From: Bedellia somnulentella
Lineage: Eukaryota; Arthropoda; Insecta; Lepidoptera; Bedelliidae
Assembly: GCA_963576735.1 (NCBI GenBank)
Contig: OY755198.1
Coordinates: 6,200,001 to 6,264,000, forward strand
Direction of reading: 5' to 3'
Length of the DNA: 64,000 nucleotides
The first letter of the stretch is position 1, and each line of letters begins with the position of its first letter. Positions 44,493 through 55,138 of this stretch are shown here, piece after piece. Both the position numbers and the translations under genes were made by a program. The notes under the pieces were generated by a model. The model saw nothing but the letters and a program-made list of their open reading frames with translations, was not told the DNA's origin and ran no database searches.

Positions 44493-46555
44493 TCAAGTGG
44501 CTACTAGTGGGAAACTCTTCATTCCTTTGTTTCTAATCGGAGGTATTAGCGCTGTTTAAAAAGTGTAAATTATTATCTTATTTTCAAACACAAACCATGT
44601 CTTTTGTATTTTCGGTAAACGATTGTCCTAGTTCATTAAAAATATATGTATGGCTTCATGAATGCTAAGAAAAACACGAAAAACAAGCTATATGCAAGCA
44701 AGCAAATGTCTAAGTTATTTTACCACTTCATAGTTTTAATCTAACGTATTACAACTTATAAAGGTCAACACGGCATTAGGCAGTGGGGCACAGTTTGGTT
44801 AGTCTGTTTTAAGTTGTACAGATTCAGTTGGTTGGAGGGAAACATTTCAAAATCATTGCATTATTCCAATAGTTCTGGTAAAAAAACCTATGTTTTTTTA
44901 TCTCTTGATGATTTCTCACTCGTGAAAATTTCCCAAGTCCCGCCAGTCACAAGAATATTTATTGTGTAGCACAACACTATTTACCTGTCAAACTCACCGG
45001 TATAACAAACCGGACACTTTTTTCGTAGTCCGTTCTGTTCGACAGCGTAGTCGAACAGAACGGACTATTTTTATCCGTTCTGTCCTACCGGTATGACAAA
45101 CGGTAGGACAGAACGGACTAGACGACATTTATTGCCAAAAGTTTAGTTACAAGGATATAATATTATTTTGCATGTACTTACTATTACCTCCAAATAAATA
45201 ATATTTTTCAATTAAATGTTGTTTAAAGTTTAACGGTCGTATGAATAAAGATATGGAAGGTTTACAGTGGCGTTATTATAGGTCTGACTATGACAAACTG
45301 GTAATTTGTATGCCAAATACGACAAAACCAGTATCTTAATACCCACAGAATATGCCAAAGTTATGATCCCACCCCTTGTTAGGGTATTTGTAAAATGGTA
45401 TACCTATATCTGCTAAACGATTGAAGGAATAATAGTTTACTCAATTATTAGAAAATCGGTGTTATACGAGGCAGGGTAAAATAGATTATTTAAAGAATTA
45501 AGTATCAGAACTCTTTTAGTTTTCGAAAAAAATGGCAAAATCGCATACATGAATATACATGGATAAACGTCAAATAGTTAGAACGCTCGGTAAGTTTTTA
45601 TTCATACGGGGGGGGGGGGTAAGTGCCTAGTTAGTTAAATATCTTAGGTGAACCAAGGGTACAACATTTTAATTAATTCCCCGTAGAACACCTATTGGGT
45701 GTACTACAGGCACATGATTTCAGGTGTTTACTCGTGGTTCACCTGAGGGTAGACAACGGGTAAAAAAAAATACCCGTGGATCACCTAGGTGAACCACACA
45801 GGTGTACCATGGGTCAGAAAGGATCTTTCACTAACAGCTAGGTATATCGATGAATAAATTAATGATATTATGTATATGAAACCCTAAGCCACTAAACAGA
45901 CGTCTTTGATATAAGGTAATCCATGGGTACGTTGAATTACCCGTGGAACACCTGGGTATACTATGGGTAAAACGTATTCCCCGTAGAACACCTTGGTGGA
46001 CCACGGGTAAAAAAAAATACCCGTGGATCACCTAGGTGAACCACACAGGTGTACCATGGGTCAGAAAGGCGCATGGACAGTGTACTCACGTGATAGGGGG
46101 CAGGCCTATCGCCGTTTTGTACGAATACACTGTCACATGACTAAGTACAACTCAGCCATGTGGGTTTCCTCACGATGTTTTCCCTCACCGTTAACAACCA
46201 TGATAAATTAACCACACATATGTCTTGAGAAAAGACAAATTGGTGTAGGCCCGACCCAGGATTTGAACACTAGTCGTTTGCACGATAACCGAGTGTTCTA
46301 CCCACTGGGCTATCACGGTATAGTTAATTCATCATAATTTATTTTGAATTATAATTTTTTATTTCATTTTTTGCAGAGGTTTTATTATAAATCTTTTATA
46401 TCTTCAATTCTTTATGTAAATACATTTGAGTTACTATAAATATTAACGAAAATCAGAAACGAAAGCTGCAACCTGAGATACAGTTGATGAGCATAGTTCA
46501 GGTGTAGTAGACCATAATTCAAAGCTGATGTAACTTTTTACTAAAGTTATTTTTT

Positions 46556-46660
46556 ATGAATGAAGCTGGAGAGGTTTGCCTGGATCGTACAAAGTGGCGA
46601 TCCATAGTCTCTGCCTACCCCAATGGGAACTAACGGCGTGAGAATATGTATGTATGTATG
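46556..46660 (+). repeat. RTE 3' end fragment, plus strand
   Basis: Encodes the last ~30 RTE codons (EARV-like start to SAYPNGN) and ends in GTATGTATGTATG. Confidence 0.8.
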
Positions 46661-46937
46661 TTATTTTTTATCTTCCAACAAAATGACTTCTCATATATCG
46701 GTAAGTATGAGAAAATTGCAAATTTTAGCTTATTATTAGAGCCTGGAGGCAGAAACCCACAATTTCTTAGCCAGTACCTTTCAAAAAGTTGCTATAGATT
46801 TTACTGAAGAGACACAAGCCTGAGAAGTGCAACCGCGTTTGAGTTACTACAAAGCACGACTTCAAACATTTATAAAAAAACTAACTAATATAGTACAGTC
46901 CGTTTACATTTATTTTACCTCTGACATTAATTTTTAA

Positions 46938-47182
46938 AGCCGTGTAGTGTCGGCTTAGAATAGCACCACCCCGTTTCTACCGATGGGTGTACGTAAGAGG
47001 CGACTAACGGTATTGGGGCTTTTAAGGGATTTTTGGGCGATGCGGTTGGAAACCTATCACGAACAACCTTAAGTTTACCCTCTTTCCCCACTCAATTTTC
47101 CAAAAGTGGCTGAGGCCAAAATTCTTTAGCTCTGGCTACCCTTTCTAGGGATTTATAGCCGTGAGTATATGTATGTATGTTA
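46938..47182 (+). mobile_element. RTE-like SINE, near complete
   Basis: Head GTGTAGTGTCGGCTTAGAAT at 46943, 3' end CGTGAGTATATGTATGTATG. Confidence 0.88.
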
Positions 47183-47402
47183 TGTTCATTAATTTTTATT
47201 TAAGTTATGTTAGCATTACTTGCTGTGAAGTGTGTCTGGTGCTCCGTGGTGTTCTTTGGTTTTTTGACTGCTTTCGATATTATTATAAGGTATATCATGC
47301 CAATAAGGATTCAGAGTAGCGCCAGAAAATCTGTCTTAACAAACTGGTAAAATAACTGTGAACGGACTGTAGTAATAGTAAATGAATCTGAGAAACCTTC
47401 TT

Positions 47403-47882
47403 AGACCTTATTGTCTGCTGTGTAGTGTCGGCTTAGAATAGCACTACCCCATTTCTTCCGGTGGGTGTACGTAAGAGGCGACTAACGGTATTGGGGCTTT
47501 TAAGGGATTTTTGGGCGATGCGGTTGGAGACCCATCACCCACAACCTTTTTTTTTTTTAATCTTTTTGTTCATGAAAACCTCATGTGGGGATTAACGCAA
47601 AACACTACTTAAACGTGTAAAAGAAATAAAGGATAGAAGAATTTCGCACTGGCAGCCAACTGACACGGTAGCTCAGTGGGCAGAGCGTCGGGGCGTTTAC
47701 CCGAGGTCGCGGGTTCGATCCCCGCCTGTGTCGAAATTTTTCTTTCCTTTATTTATTCTTTAATTATGAGTAACCTTTATTTTACCATCTTTTCCTCACG
47801 CAACTTCCAAAAGTGGCTGAGGAATTTCTGATTCCTTAGCTACCCCTTTTAGGGATTTATAGCCGTGAGTATATGTATGTAT
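47403..47882 (+). mobile_element. RTE-like SINE split by a tRNA-like SINE
   Basis: Left half 47403-47549, right half 47772-47882, joining at ACAACCTTT / ATTTTACC. Confidence 0.88.
47550..47771 (-). mobile_element. SINE family C, 222 bp, with target duplication AACCTTT
   Basis: AACCTTT at 47543-47549 and 47772-47778. The poly-A side is at the left in reverse (T run 47550-47558), while the tRNA-like core (47665-47735, B box GGTTCGATCCC) reads on the plus strand. So the retroposed strand carries the tRNA-like part in antisense. Confidence 0.8.
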
Positions 47883-47974
47883 GTACCTTCTTGTCAATTT
47901 GACGTTAATTTTGACATGTATCAAAACGACTTTAGCGTCAATAATTCTTCAATTACAAAGAATCTGATCAATAC

Positions 47975-50534
47975 TCATTGGTCACCATCATCAATAGTAT
48001 TGCTGACTTCATCATTACTCTCGCGAATATTTTTCTTTGAACGCCGATTTCTTCTTGGCCAGGGTTCTTTCATATGAACGTGTTTTATATGTAACTTTCG
48101 TTCATCCACACTTTTAAACAGTTTATTGCATATATCACATGGTACTGTCTTTTTGGTAATTGTGTGTAACTGAAAAAAAATCATGAATTCATATTAGGAT
48201 TCTACTACAGGCACCAAACTTGGTTGGTTGAAGTTATTTTTTGACATTATACAAAAATAGTACAATATTAACAAGTTACCTCGCTTAATTCCGCTAAATA
48301 CCTGCAGTGTTCATGCAACATACAATGTGCACCGCCCGCCCTCCCACTTACAAGAAATCGAAAAGCAGACAATGCACCACGCACACCAGCAAGCGAAAAC
48401 CACAGACAACCACAAATATACGACGCGTTTCGACTCAACACGAGTCATTATCAAGCAGTAGACAATTCGGCAGCTGACCACCGAGACTCTGTGGAACTCA
48501 GTGAAAGTGAGAACTTTGTAAGTTCGCACAGTGCACGTTGCATGAACACTGCAGGTATTTAGCGGAATTAAAGAAAGTAACCTGTTAATATTGTACTGCT
48601 ATGGATATCAGCAAAGTAACGACTGATTCAATTCAATATTATACCAAAATATAAAGAAAAAAAAATAACAAGCGTCTATTTACTAGAAACAAGAGGTTTT
48701 TTGCAATTAGGCTGCGGTGGTAGGTTTGTTTACAATTGTTCATCTTGTTCTACCTTGCGGCTTGTAAATGTAAATATTACATTGTTTTAATTTCAGTAAG
48801 ATTATTTAATGTCAAGTTTAATTAATATACAAGAAAAAGAAAGATTAAAAATTATTTAAAAGAATATTTTATATCATTCATATCATATCTTATTACAGTG
48901 ATCGATTACAGTTTGCTAGGAAATTTTCAACAGAGAATATACTTGTGAATTAAATAATACAGATTATTTATTATCTATATTATCTCTTGCCGTAAGAGAC
49001 AACTATGGGTGTTAGGACGTTTTATTGCATTTTTGGGCGATGCGGTTGGAGATCTTTCACGAAAAACCTTTATTTTACCGCCTTTTCCCCATTCACAACT
49101 TATAATTCCTTGGCTCTGGCTACCCCTTCTAGGGATTTATAGCTGTGAGTATATGTAGCTGTTTTCTTTTTGCCAATGATATTGAAAGGAATGTAAGATA
49201 TGTTGGAATCGTTACTCTTAAGACTAGTTTTTCAATAATGATATTTTGAGGGTAAATGCGTAAAACAATTTTTTTACAAATTAGCTTATAATACTTTACC
49301 TAATTCTATCACTAGAATTGCCTACAAACCTCAAATATAGATTTAAAAATGCGGGTAGTTTCAGATACTCGCATACTTAATAGGTCGCGACAAGTTATTG
49401 TAGTACAGGAATTGTTTCCCACGTGGCATGTATTGATCTTTCTCTCGTCGTGTATTTGCTTGTGTTTGTTCAGAGACATTCTCATTTTAAACAGATTTCA
49501 TATAAACATAGATGAATTTTCGTTTTACCAATGTAATTTAAAGGAATGAAAGATATGTTGTAATCGTTACTCGTAAGACTATTGTTTTTTTTCCATAATT
49601 ATATTTTGAGGATTGATGCGAAAAACATTTTTTTTTTGCAAAAAAGCCGATAATACTTTATCTGATCCCCCACCACTAAAACTGCCAACAAAACTCTTAC
49701 AACTATTTAAAAGAGTTGTCGGTAGTTTCAGATACTCACATACTTAATATGTCGCGACAAGTTATGGTAATACAGGAATCGTTTGCCACACAAGTGGCAT
49801 GTATTGGTCTTTCTCTCGTCGTGTATTTGCATGTGTAAGTACAGTGACCCTCTGGTTTTGAACACTTTGTGGCAAACCTCGCATTCGAAGTTTGCGCTGT
49901 GATAACTCTCTATGTGGTAGCGGAGCCTTGGTTTGCTCTGAAAATAATTGTTTTTAATTACATATAAACATATACACATACTGGTCGCTATAAATCCCTT
50001 GAGGGGGTAGCCAGAGCTAGGGAATTACAAAATGAAAAGATGGTGAATTAAAGTTTCTTGGTGATGGGTCTCCAATTGCATCGCCCAGAAATCCCTTAAA
50101 AGCCCTAACATCGTTAGTCGCCTCTTACGTACACCCACCGGAAGAAATGGGGTAGTGCTATTCTAAGCCGACACTACACAGCATACATGTACTGACGGCT
50201 ATAAATCCCTATAAGGGGTAGCCAGAGCGAAGTAATTAGAAATTCCTCAGCCAATCTTGGATATGGAGTGGGGAGAAGATTGTGAAGGTTTTTAGTGATG
50301 AGTTTCCAACCGCATCACCCAAAAGCCACTTAAAAAGCCTCATACCTTTAGTCTTCTCTTACGACACCCGTGGATACACAGTATATTTAAGTGATTTTTA
50401 GTAATAATATTTTAATACAACTAATAAATTGGCAATCTTACCGTAAATATTTTCCCACAAATATCACAGTTTATTCTTTCAATTTTATGTGCCGTTCGCA
50501 TGTGATAATATAATGCTGTCTCGCCCGCACACAC
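47975..50534 (-). CDS. C2H2 zinc-finger protein gene, last three exons
   Basis: Exons on the minus strand: 50534-50442, 49937-49740 and 48169-47975, all joined in phase 0 with AG/GT borders (acceptors ATTTTCAG, ATTTTCAG, TTTTTTTTCAG; donors GTAAGA, GTGAGT). The joins complete fingers: CDICGKIFT of the first exon meets SKPRLRYHIESYH of the second, and CHLCGKRFLYYHNLSRHIKY meets LHTITKK. About four and a half C2H2 fingers (C-X2-C ... H-X3-5-H) result, then a basic and acidic tail ending DDGDQ. The first visible exon starts inside a finger, so more exons lie beyond 50534; I could not find them. Likely a nuclear DNA-binding regulator; targets unknown. The introns are filled with SINEs and a MITE. 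Confidence 0.85.
48259..48600. mobile_element. ~340-bp MITE in a zinc-finger gene intron
   Basis: Inverted ends of about 70 bp (GTACAATATTAACAAGTTAC and its mirror, with CTGCAGTGTTCATGCAAC). No target duplication was resolved. No coding. Confidence 0.75.
48980..49160 (+). mobile_element. RTE-like SINE, 5'-decayed
   Basis: TTGGGCGATGCGGTTGGAGA at 49034 and CTACCCCTTCTAGGGATTTA near 49120. Confidence 0.75.
49185..49880 (-). repeat. Tandem duplication of ~355 bp including part of a zinc-finger exon
   Basis: Unit 1 is 49185-49539, unit 2 49540 to about 49880. Matching blocks: GATATGTTGGAATCGTTACTC, the ACTAAAACTGCC region, GTAGTTTCAGATACTC and the exon segment ATTGATCTTTCTCTCGTC. Unit 2 holds the working exon 2. 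Confidence 0.85.
49345..49480 (-). pseudogene. Broken duplicate of zinc-finger exon 2
   Basis: It copies the end of exon 2 but has lost 4 bases in the codons for the C-X2-C pair of the last finger (GCCACGTGGGAAAC versus GCCACTTGTGTGGCAAAC), which shifts the frame. The CGAGAGAAAG upstream of it and the donor region are kept. Confidence 0.75.
49978..50375 (-). mobile_element. Two RTE-like SINEs in tandem (49978-50185, 50186-50375)
   Basis: The same orientation and head-to-tail arrangement: the head of the first (GCCGACACTACACAGC) is followed within about 10 bp by the 3' end of the second (CTGACGGCTATAAATCCC). The second lacks its outer head. Confidence 0.85.
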
Positions 50535-50626
50535 CTGAAAATGTAATCAGTGAAAAGGACAAAAGATCGATGGCTCATTAGTTCTACAACACATCCTTTG
50601 AGGGACATTAGCATATTTATAAGAGA

Positions 50627-50755
50627 CTAGCCGTCCGTCCCGGCTCCGCACGGGCACTAAATGACAAAACTCATATTTACAGTTTATCGCGTCATATCAT
50701 TTAAGTTTATTTTGTACTTTCGTCATTGTTTAATTAAGCAATTTCTTACAATAAC
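50627..50755 (-). mobile_element. Helitron 3' end (fragment)
   Basis: In reverse it ends GAGCCGGGACGGACGGCTAG before T, with a GC-rich hairpin (CCGTGCGG/CCGGGACGG type), as lepidopteran Helitrons do. The rest is not traceable. Confidence 0.55.
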
Positions 50756-50975
50756 CACATACATATACTTACGGCTATGAATCCCTAGGAGGGGTAAACA
50801 GAGCTAAGGAATTAGAAATTCCACAGCCTCTTTTGGAAGTTGCGTGGGGAAAAGATGGTGAAATAAAGGTTTGTCGATCAAATCCCTTAAAAGCCCCAAT
50901 ACCGTTAGTTGCCTCTAACGTACACCCACCGAAAGGAATTGGGTAGAGCTATTCAAAACCGACACTACACAGCTA
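50756..50975 (-). mobile_element. RTE-like SINE with an internal gap
   Basis: CATACATATAC tail, AGGGGTAAACAGAGCTAAGG, then direct passage from AAAGGTTTGTCG to AAATCCCTTAAAAGCCC (missing about 30 bp), head CCGACACTACACAGC. Confidence 0.8.
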
Positions 50976-51049
50976 TTCAGGATATTTCCAGATTTATAAG
51001 AGACAAGCAAATCCGGCGTACTCCGTTTCGCCACCAGGGCCCTGTTCAA

Positions 51050-51110
51050 TAATAGTTAATATTCCCCACATGAGGTTTTCATGAACAAAAAGATTTAAAT
51101 CATTTAAAAT
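51050..51110 (+). repeat. SINE family C 3'-end fragment
   Basis: TTCCCCACATGAGGTTTTCA followed by ATGAACAAAAAGATT, as at the poly-A side of 47550-47771. Confidence 0.6.
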
Positions 51111-51288
51111 AATTATGTTATATATATTTACATTACATAATTATACAATTCAAAATAATTATATCATTTACAGTTTTGTATAAAGAATTTTCACAATATT
51201 TACTCAATTATATACCAATTATTCTTATGTAGGATATTTCAACATTAAATTATCTTATGTTTCAATGATATTCTATTTACTTTCGTCC

Positions 51289-51422
51289 GATTTCTGAATT
51301 GAGTATTCCAGCTGAGAACAACTTAAGTATCGTTCTGTCGCATTGAAATCTTAACAACTGAATGAGACAAAACGATACTTAAGTCGTTCTCAGCTTGAAT
51401 ACTCAATTCAGAAATCGGGCGT
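51289..51422. repeat. 134-bp palindromic MITE-like sequence
   Basis: Arms of about 55 bp (CCGATTTCTGAATTGAGTAT and mirror, with ACTTAAGTATCGTT) around a 22-bp loop. Confidence 0.8.
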
Positions 51423-51429
51423 TAATGAA

Positions 51430-52580
51430 TTAATAGGTTGTATTGATTTGCTAAGCTAAGAATGAATCTAAAACTGGACATTCTAGCAACAGGGGCAAAT
51501 GTTTTATTAAAATCGGCGAGGTATTCTTGACTGAATCCTCTAGCTACTAGGCGTGCCTTATACCTAAAAGGTTTTCCAAACTTGTCAAATTTAATTTTAA
51601 AAATCCATTTACAATCAACTATATTTTTATACTATAGGCGATAGGCCTGCCCCCTATCACGTGAGTACACTGTCCATGCAAAACGTGGGTACTCTGAACA
51701 CCAGGTGACAAAGTCGCGTGATGTTCAGAAGTATTAGTACCTCTGCCAACCCCTTCGGGGATATTCGGCGTGAACGTTTATGTTTATTATGTATTTATGT
51801 CTATTATATTTTTATACGCGGGCCTATCGACTAAAGTCCAAGTATTATTTTCCTTGAGAGAATTAAGTTCCTCCTCCACAGCAACCTCCCATTTGCACCT
51901 ATCAGCCCTAGTTTTAATTTCGGCATATGAACGCGGTGTATTATCTAACATTAAATGAGCACACATTAAGTAATCCTCATCCTTAGAACTTTCTTTGTAA
52001 CATACAGGATCCTTAGCTTTTAGCCTATTACTTCTCCTTAAATTATTACTTCTGAAGATGACGGCAGCGACTTTTCATTTTGAATATTTTTAGAACTATT
52101 GTTTTGGCATTCGGTATCGCACTGCTTACGTACTTTTTCGGGAATGACATCAGATTTTAACTTATCTGATTTATCAACACACTGAGGTTCTGGTATATAC
52201 TCCTCAGTTTCTGACCTGTCGTGAGGTCTTTTCTTTTCAGTTCCTGTTTTGTTAATTAGAGGCCTTGAATCCAGGAATTTTATTTCATCAACTATGACGT
52301 CCTTTGCCGTCACACATAATTACGTTCCGGATTCCAAACTTTATACCCGTTTGGTTCGTAGCCCACCAGTATACCCATCCATGATTTCTCATCAAACTTA
52401 GTCTTACTGGTTTTATTATGTACGTAAACAGTCGCACCAAATACCCTAAGATATTTAAGAACAGGCTTTTTGCCATGCCACAAGTCATATGGCGTCTCAG
52501 ATCGCTTAAGTGCTTTAGTCAGTGTTATGTTGTTATTATGACTATAATCCTCTAAGTTTTTAGTTCGCCGATTCAACAGC
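51430..52580 (-). pseudogene. copia pol remnant (integrase tail to RT start)
   Basis: From right to left: integrase C-terminal part (TPYDLWHGKKP, VFGATVYVH, ILVGYEPNGYKVWNP), acidic linker with stops, then RYKARLVARGF and FAPVARMSSFR of the RT start. A SINE (51638-51800) interrupts it. Several frame breaks; a different lineage from the copia at 12780. Confidence 0.8.
51638..51806 (+). mobile_element. SINE family B, 5'-truncated, with a 12-bp target duplication
   Basis: TATATTTTTATA stands just before 51638 and again near 51818. The body GGCGATAGGCCTGCCCCCTA to GGCGTGAACGTTTATG lies between. It is inserted in copia pol. Confidence 0.8.
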
Positions 52581-52859
52581 TGTACAATACAGGAATACAG
52601 TAATGGATAAATATGTAGTTATCTGTAAAGTTTACTTCGACAGCATCTATTACTTTGTTTGAATTATTATTGCTTATCATCACACATATCTTACTTTTTG
52701 GTGTCGTGTTTTTCATTAATTTGGTGACGACTTCATCATTGATTTGCTTCTCGATTATAGGTGTGGCGTTGAATTCTCAGCAAATGTTAAGCGGCTTTTG
52801 AGTATATTTGATAAACCATGATTATTTGGAGTCAATTTTGAGGTTCATTTTAGAGTCAT

Positions 52860-53030
52860 AAAATGAGAACCAGAGCTTAAAAGCTGTTTGTATGTTTCAC
52901 ACTTTTTATTTGTTGCCCTAAGATTGTCTTTCAATATTGTATTTTCTCCCAGCAACTCATCAATTTGTAAATCAGCGCTAGTCAATTTCAATTTTAATTC
53001 TACTATTTCATTCTTCAACTCTTCTGTTAG
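52860..53030 (-). pseudogene. Coiled-coil fragment continuing the PHD ORF
   Basis: About 55 codons with heptad leucines (EELKNEIVELKLKLT, IDELLGEN, ILKDNL) and a stop near 52864. Likely the second part of the protein at 53281-53672, separated by an insertion. Confidence 0.45.
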
Positions 53031-53272
53031 GGATCAGACGTCGCGGGATGAAATGGTGAACACAAGTAGAACTTTAACAGCTTATATTTCGGCAAAACAC
53101 ATAGGATTTTACATAAACAAACAGAGCGCGTGCGCTTATCGCGGATAGTAAGGGCCGACTGACTGCGTCACAGCGCCGCCAAATCAACCAACCAGATTAC
53201 ATTACCACAGTTACCGTTACATATTTTCTTAAATTCTAAAACTACCTATGTTATAGTTAACCGACATTGTGT
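53031..53272 (-). repeat. Possible solo LTR between two ORF pieces
   Basis: Read in reverse it begins TGTCGGTTAAC and ends CCCTAACA, about 240 bp, with a GC-rich promoter-like centre. It separates the PHD part from the coiled-coil part of one protein. I could not find a matching target duplication. Confidence 0.3.
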
Positions 53273-53280
53273 TAACGGAA

Positions 53281-53672
53281 TTATTTAGCAAAATACATGA
53301 GCGGGTCGCTAACATCTTCTATTTCCGCAATGTGCGACGAGCAAAGGTTTGGCAGACTGTGCGCCTCTGCTTCACTTAGCATGGTGGAGTTAAAACGGTG
53401 CGAATTATTTTGGTTTAATAAAGACGATAGATTCCCACACGAGTTATTTCCGGTTATATTATCTCTTTTTCTCAATGTTATGTTATCACAGTCTTGAAAT
53501 TCATCTTTTTCACATTTCATACACATCCATTTATCCCTCGTTAAATAAATGCTTCCCATATATTTCGCGGTCGTTAAGTTTAGACATTGATAATGATACC
53601 CCTGTTTGCATGTCATACATTTCAATATATCTTCCTTATTTCCGGTGGCACAGTACACAAAAAACTTCATTT
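53281..53672 (-). CDS. PHD-finger ORF, retroelement ORF1/gag-like
   Basis: ATG at 53672 gives MKFFVYCATGNKEDILKCM, then a PHD-like zinc cluster (C-X-A ... CMTC ... HYQCLNL ... WMCMKC) in the first ~60 residues and a Ser/Asn-rich stretch to the stop at 53281. This combination with a following coiled coil is common in ORF1 proteins of insect CR1-type LINEs and in multi-copy moth genes. Function: probably RNA or chromatin contact in retrotransposition. No RT is adjacent. Confidence 0.5.
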
Positions 53673-54182
53673 TTAAGTATATGCAAGAATCTATATAATT
53701 ATAATATTTATGATTATTACTACTGGTCACACACGTTTTAATGGGTTTCACAAAACTTTTGAACAACGCAAATTGGAACGTAAATCAGCAAAAATACTGT
53801 CAATATTTATTTTTGGTTAAATTAATTCATACGTCAAATGTCATAGGTTGTCATTCTGCATTGCCTGTCACTGTCATAATTTGTAAATATGTAAAAACTT
53901 GCCGGGTAAAAAAATAAAATAAAAAATATTCACATCAGCACTGTTTTCTTGCCGACCGTACTTGACATTGGCGAAAATATTGTGGCAACACGATAGAAGC
54001 CACGAAGAAGAATAGAATAGACTTGCCGGGTGTCTTGTTACCCTAGAGCATACACAACTAGAGAGACAAAGAATACGTCACGACGAGCAAGAAAAGGATA
54101 GCTAATTATAAATATCTTAAAGATAGAAAGAGTTAGTACTGTGATTTTTTGTCCCTTACGGTGTAACCTGTTTTTTGTTGGA

Positions 54183-54208
54183 ACAAACTGTCACTCTTGA
54201 CAGTTTGT
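54183..54208. repeat. Perfect 11-bp hairpin
   Basis: ACAAACTGTCA, four bases, TGACAGTTTGT. Confidence 0.85.
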
Positions 54209-54892
54209 AGAAAATTCAGTGTCAGAATAATAAGCTCTTTGTTTACCTTTGATGATTTAAGATTATTTTGTTTAAATACGTGCAAAAAATCATATTTTGG
54301 ACTCGTAGGTTGTGATTTTGTTTAGGACAGAGACCTTGTTTATGTGTTTGTGCTGTAAAAATGGTTAGATGCAAAGTTTTGGACTGCAGTTATAGAAGCG
54401 AGTAAAAAGCCCTAGATGAATCACTTCATAGTGGCGTATCAAAGAAATATCGGGATATATTTACAGTTTATGAACCTTATTAGATTTATAACAGAAGGTA
54501 TGCTATTATTTATACGTTTTACCTGTGTTTTTGATTTAATTTTAAACATAACCTTTAACAACCAAAAACAATGGTGTTGCCCACTTCAAAATCTCAATAA
54601 TCTTTTAAAAGTAAGAATTCATCATGTGAATAAGACAATTACTATGAACTTTGATTGTTGATTTAAACTATGTTGAAGTTGATTAAGGTAACGTGCAATA
54701 CAATAAATATGAACATTTCATTAAGACTTGTTTTATTTTAACAAAAACATTATTGATTTATCACATTTTTAGTATGATTTTTAAACTATGTTTTCATTCC
54801 CATCGAGTACCCATGGAGTGATTGTTGTCTATTTATTGATAAGTCCTTGTTAATATGTGTTTTGTTAATATTACGCTGATTTTGTTAATATG

Positions 54893-55138
54893 CTGTGTAG
54901 TGTCGGCTTAGAATAGCACTACCCAATTTCTTCCGGTGGGTGTACGTAAAAGGCGACTAACGGTATTGGGGCTTCTAAGGGATTCTTGGGCGAAGCGGTT
55001 GGAGACCCATCACCAATTATCTTTATATAACCATCTTTTCCTCACTCAATTTTCCAAAAGTGGCTGAGGATTTTCTAATTCCTTAGCTCAGGCTACCCCT
55101 TCTAGGGATTTATAGCCGTGAGTATATGTATGTATGTG
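54893..55138 (+). mobile_element. RTE-like SINE, full length
   Basis: The head GCTGTGTAGTGTCGGCTTAG at 54893 through to TGAGTATATGTATGTATG. It is the cleanest copy of this family in the window, about 245 bp. Confidence 0.9.

Larger units (their letters stand above)
43881..45124. mobile_element. 1244-bp TIR element with hairpin termini, nested in the MULE
   Basis: TIRs of about 120 bp (43881-44000, 45003-45124) start CGTCTAGTCCGTTCTG. Target duplication ACATTTAT is at 43873-43880 and 45125-45132. Each TIR contains two hairpins: a 16-bp stem (CCGTTCTGTCCTACCG) and a 17-bp stem (AGTCCGTTCTGTTCGAC). No transposase. Two tRNA-like sequences lie inside. The 8-bp duplication fits hAT or MULE. Confidence 0.92.
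41909..46069 (+). mobile_element. Mutator-like DNA transposon (MULE), 4161 bp with nested insert
   Basis: Terminal inverted repeats of about 250 bp (41909-42159 and 45820-46069) begin CTTTCTGACCCATGG, with one mismatch in the outermost base. CGCATGGA flanks both ends (41901-41908, 46070-46077), an 8-bp target duplication. The TIRs are rich in ACCCGTGG/CCACGGGT words. A part of the right TIR end is repeated at 45765-45826. Without the nested element the transposon would be about 2.9 kb. Confidence 0.9.
41797..46322 (-). mobile_element. tRNA-derived SINE, family B, split by the Mutator-like element
   Basis: 41797-41908 is the 3' half (GTTCACGCCGAATATCCCC) and 46070-46322 the 5' half with tRNA head (A box GATAGCCCAGTGGGTAGAAC in reverse). 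The halves join at CGCATGGA, present once in other copies and twice here. Confidence 0.85.

Noticed and set aside
45607..45620. Run of about 12 G as a possible regulatory G-tract
   Set aside because: A single homopolymer in a decaying transposon arm; could be sequencing slippage.
54361..54480. THAP zinc-finger start (MVRCKVLDCSYRSE)
   Set aside because: A stop follows after 14 codons and the rest of the THAP signature was not seen; the nearby hairpin alone is not enough for a P-element claim.
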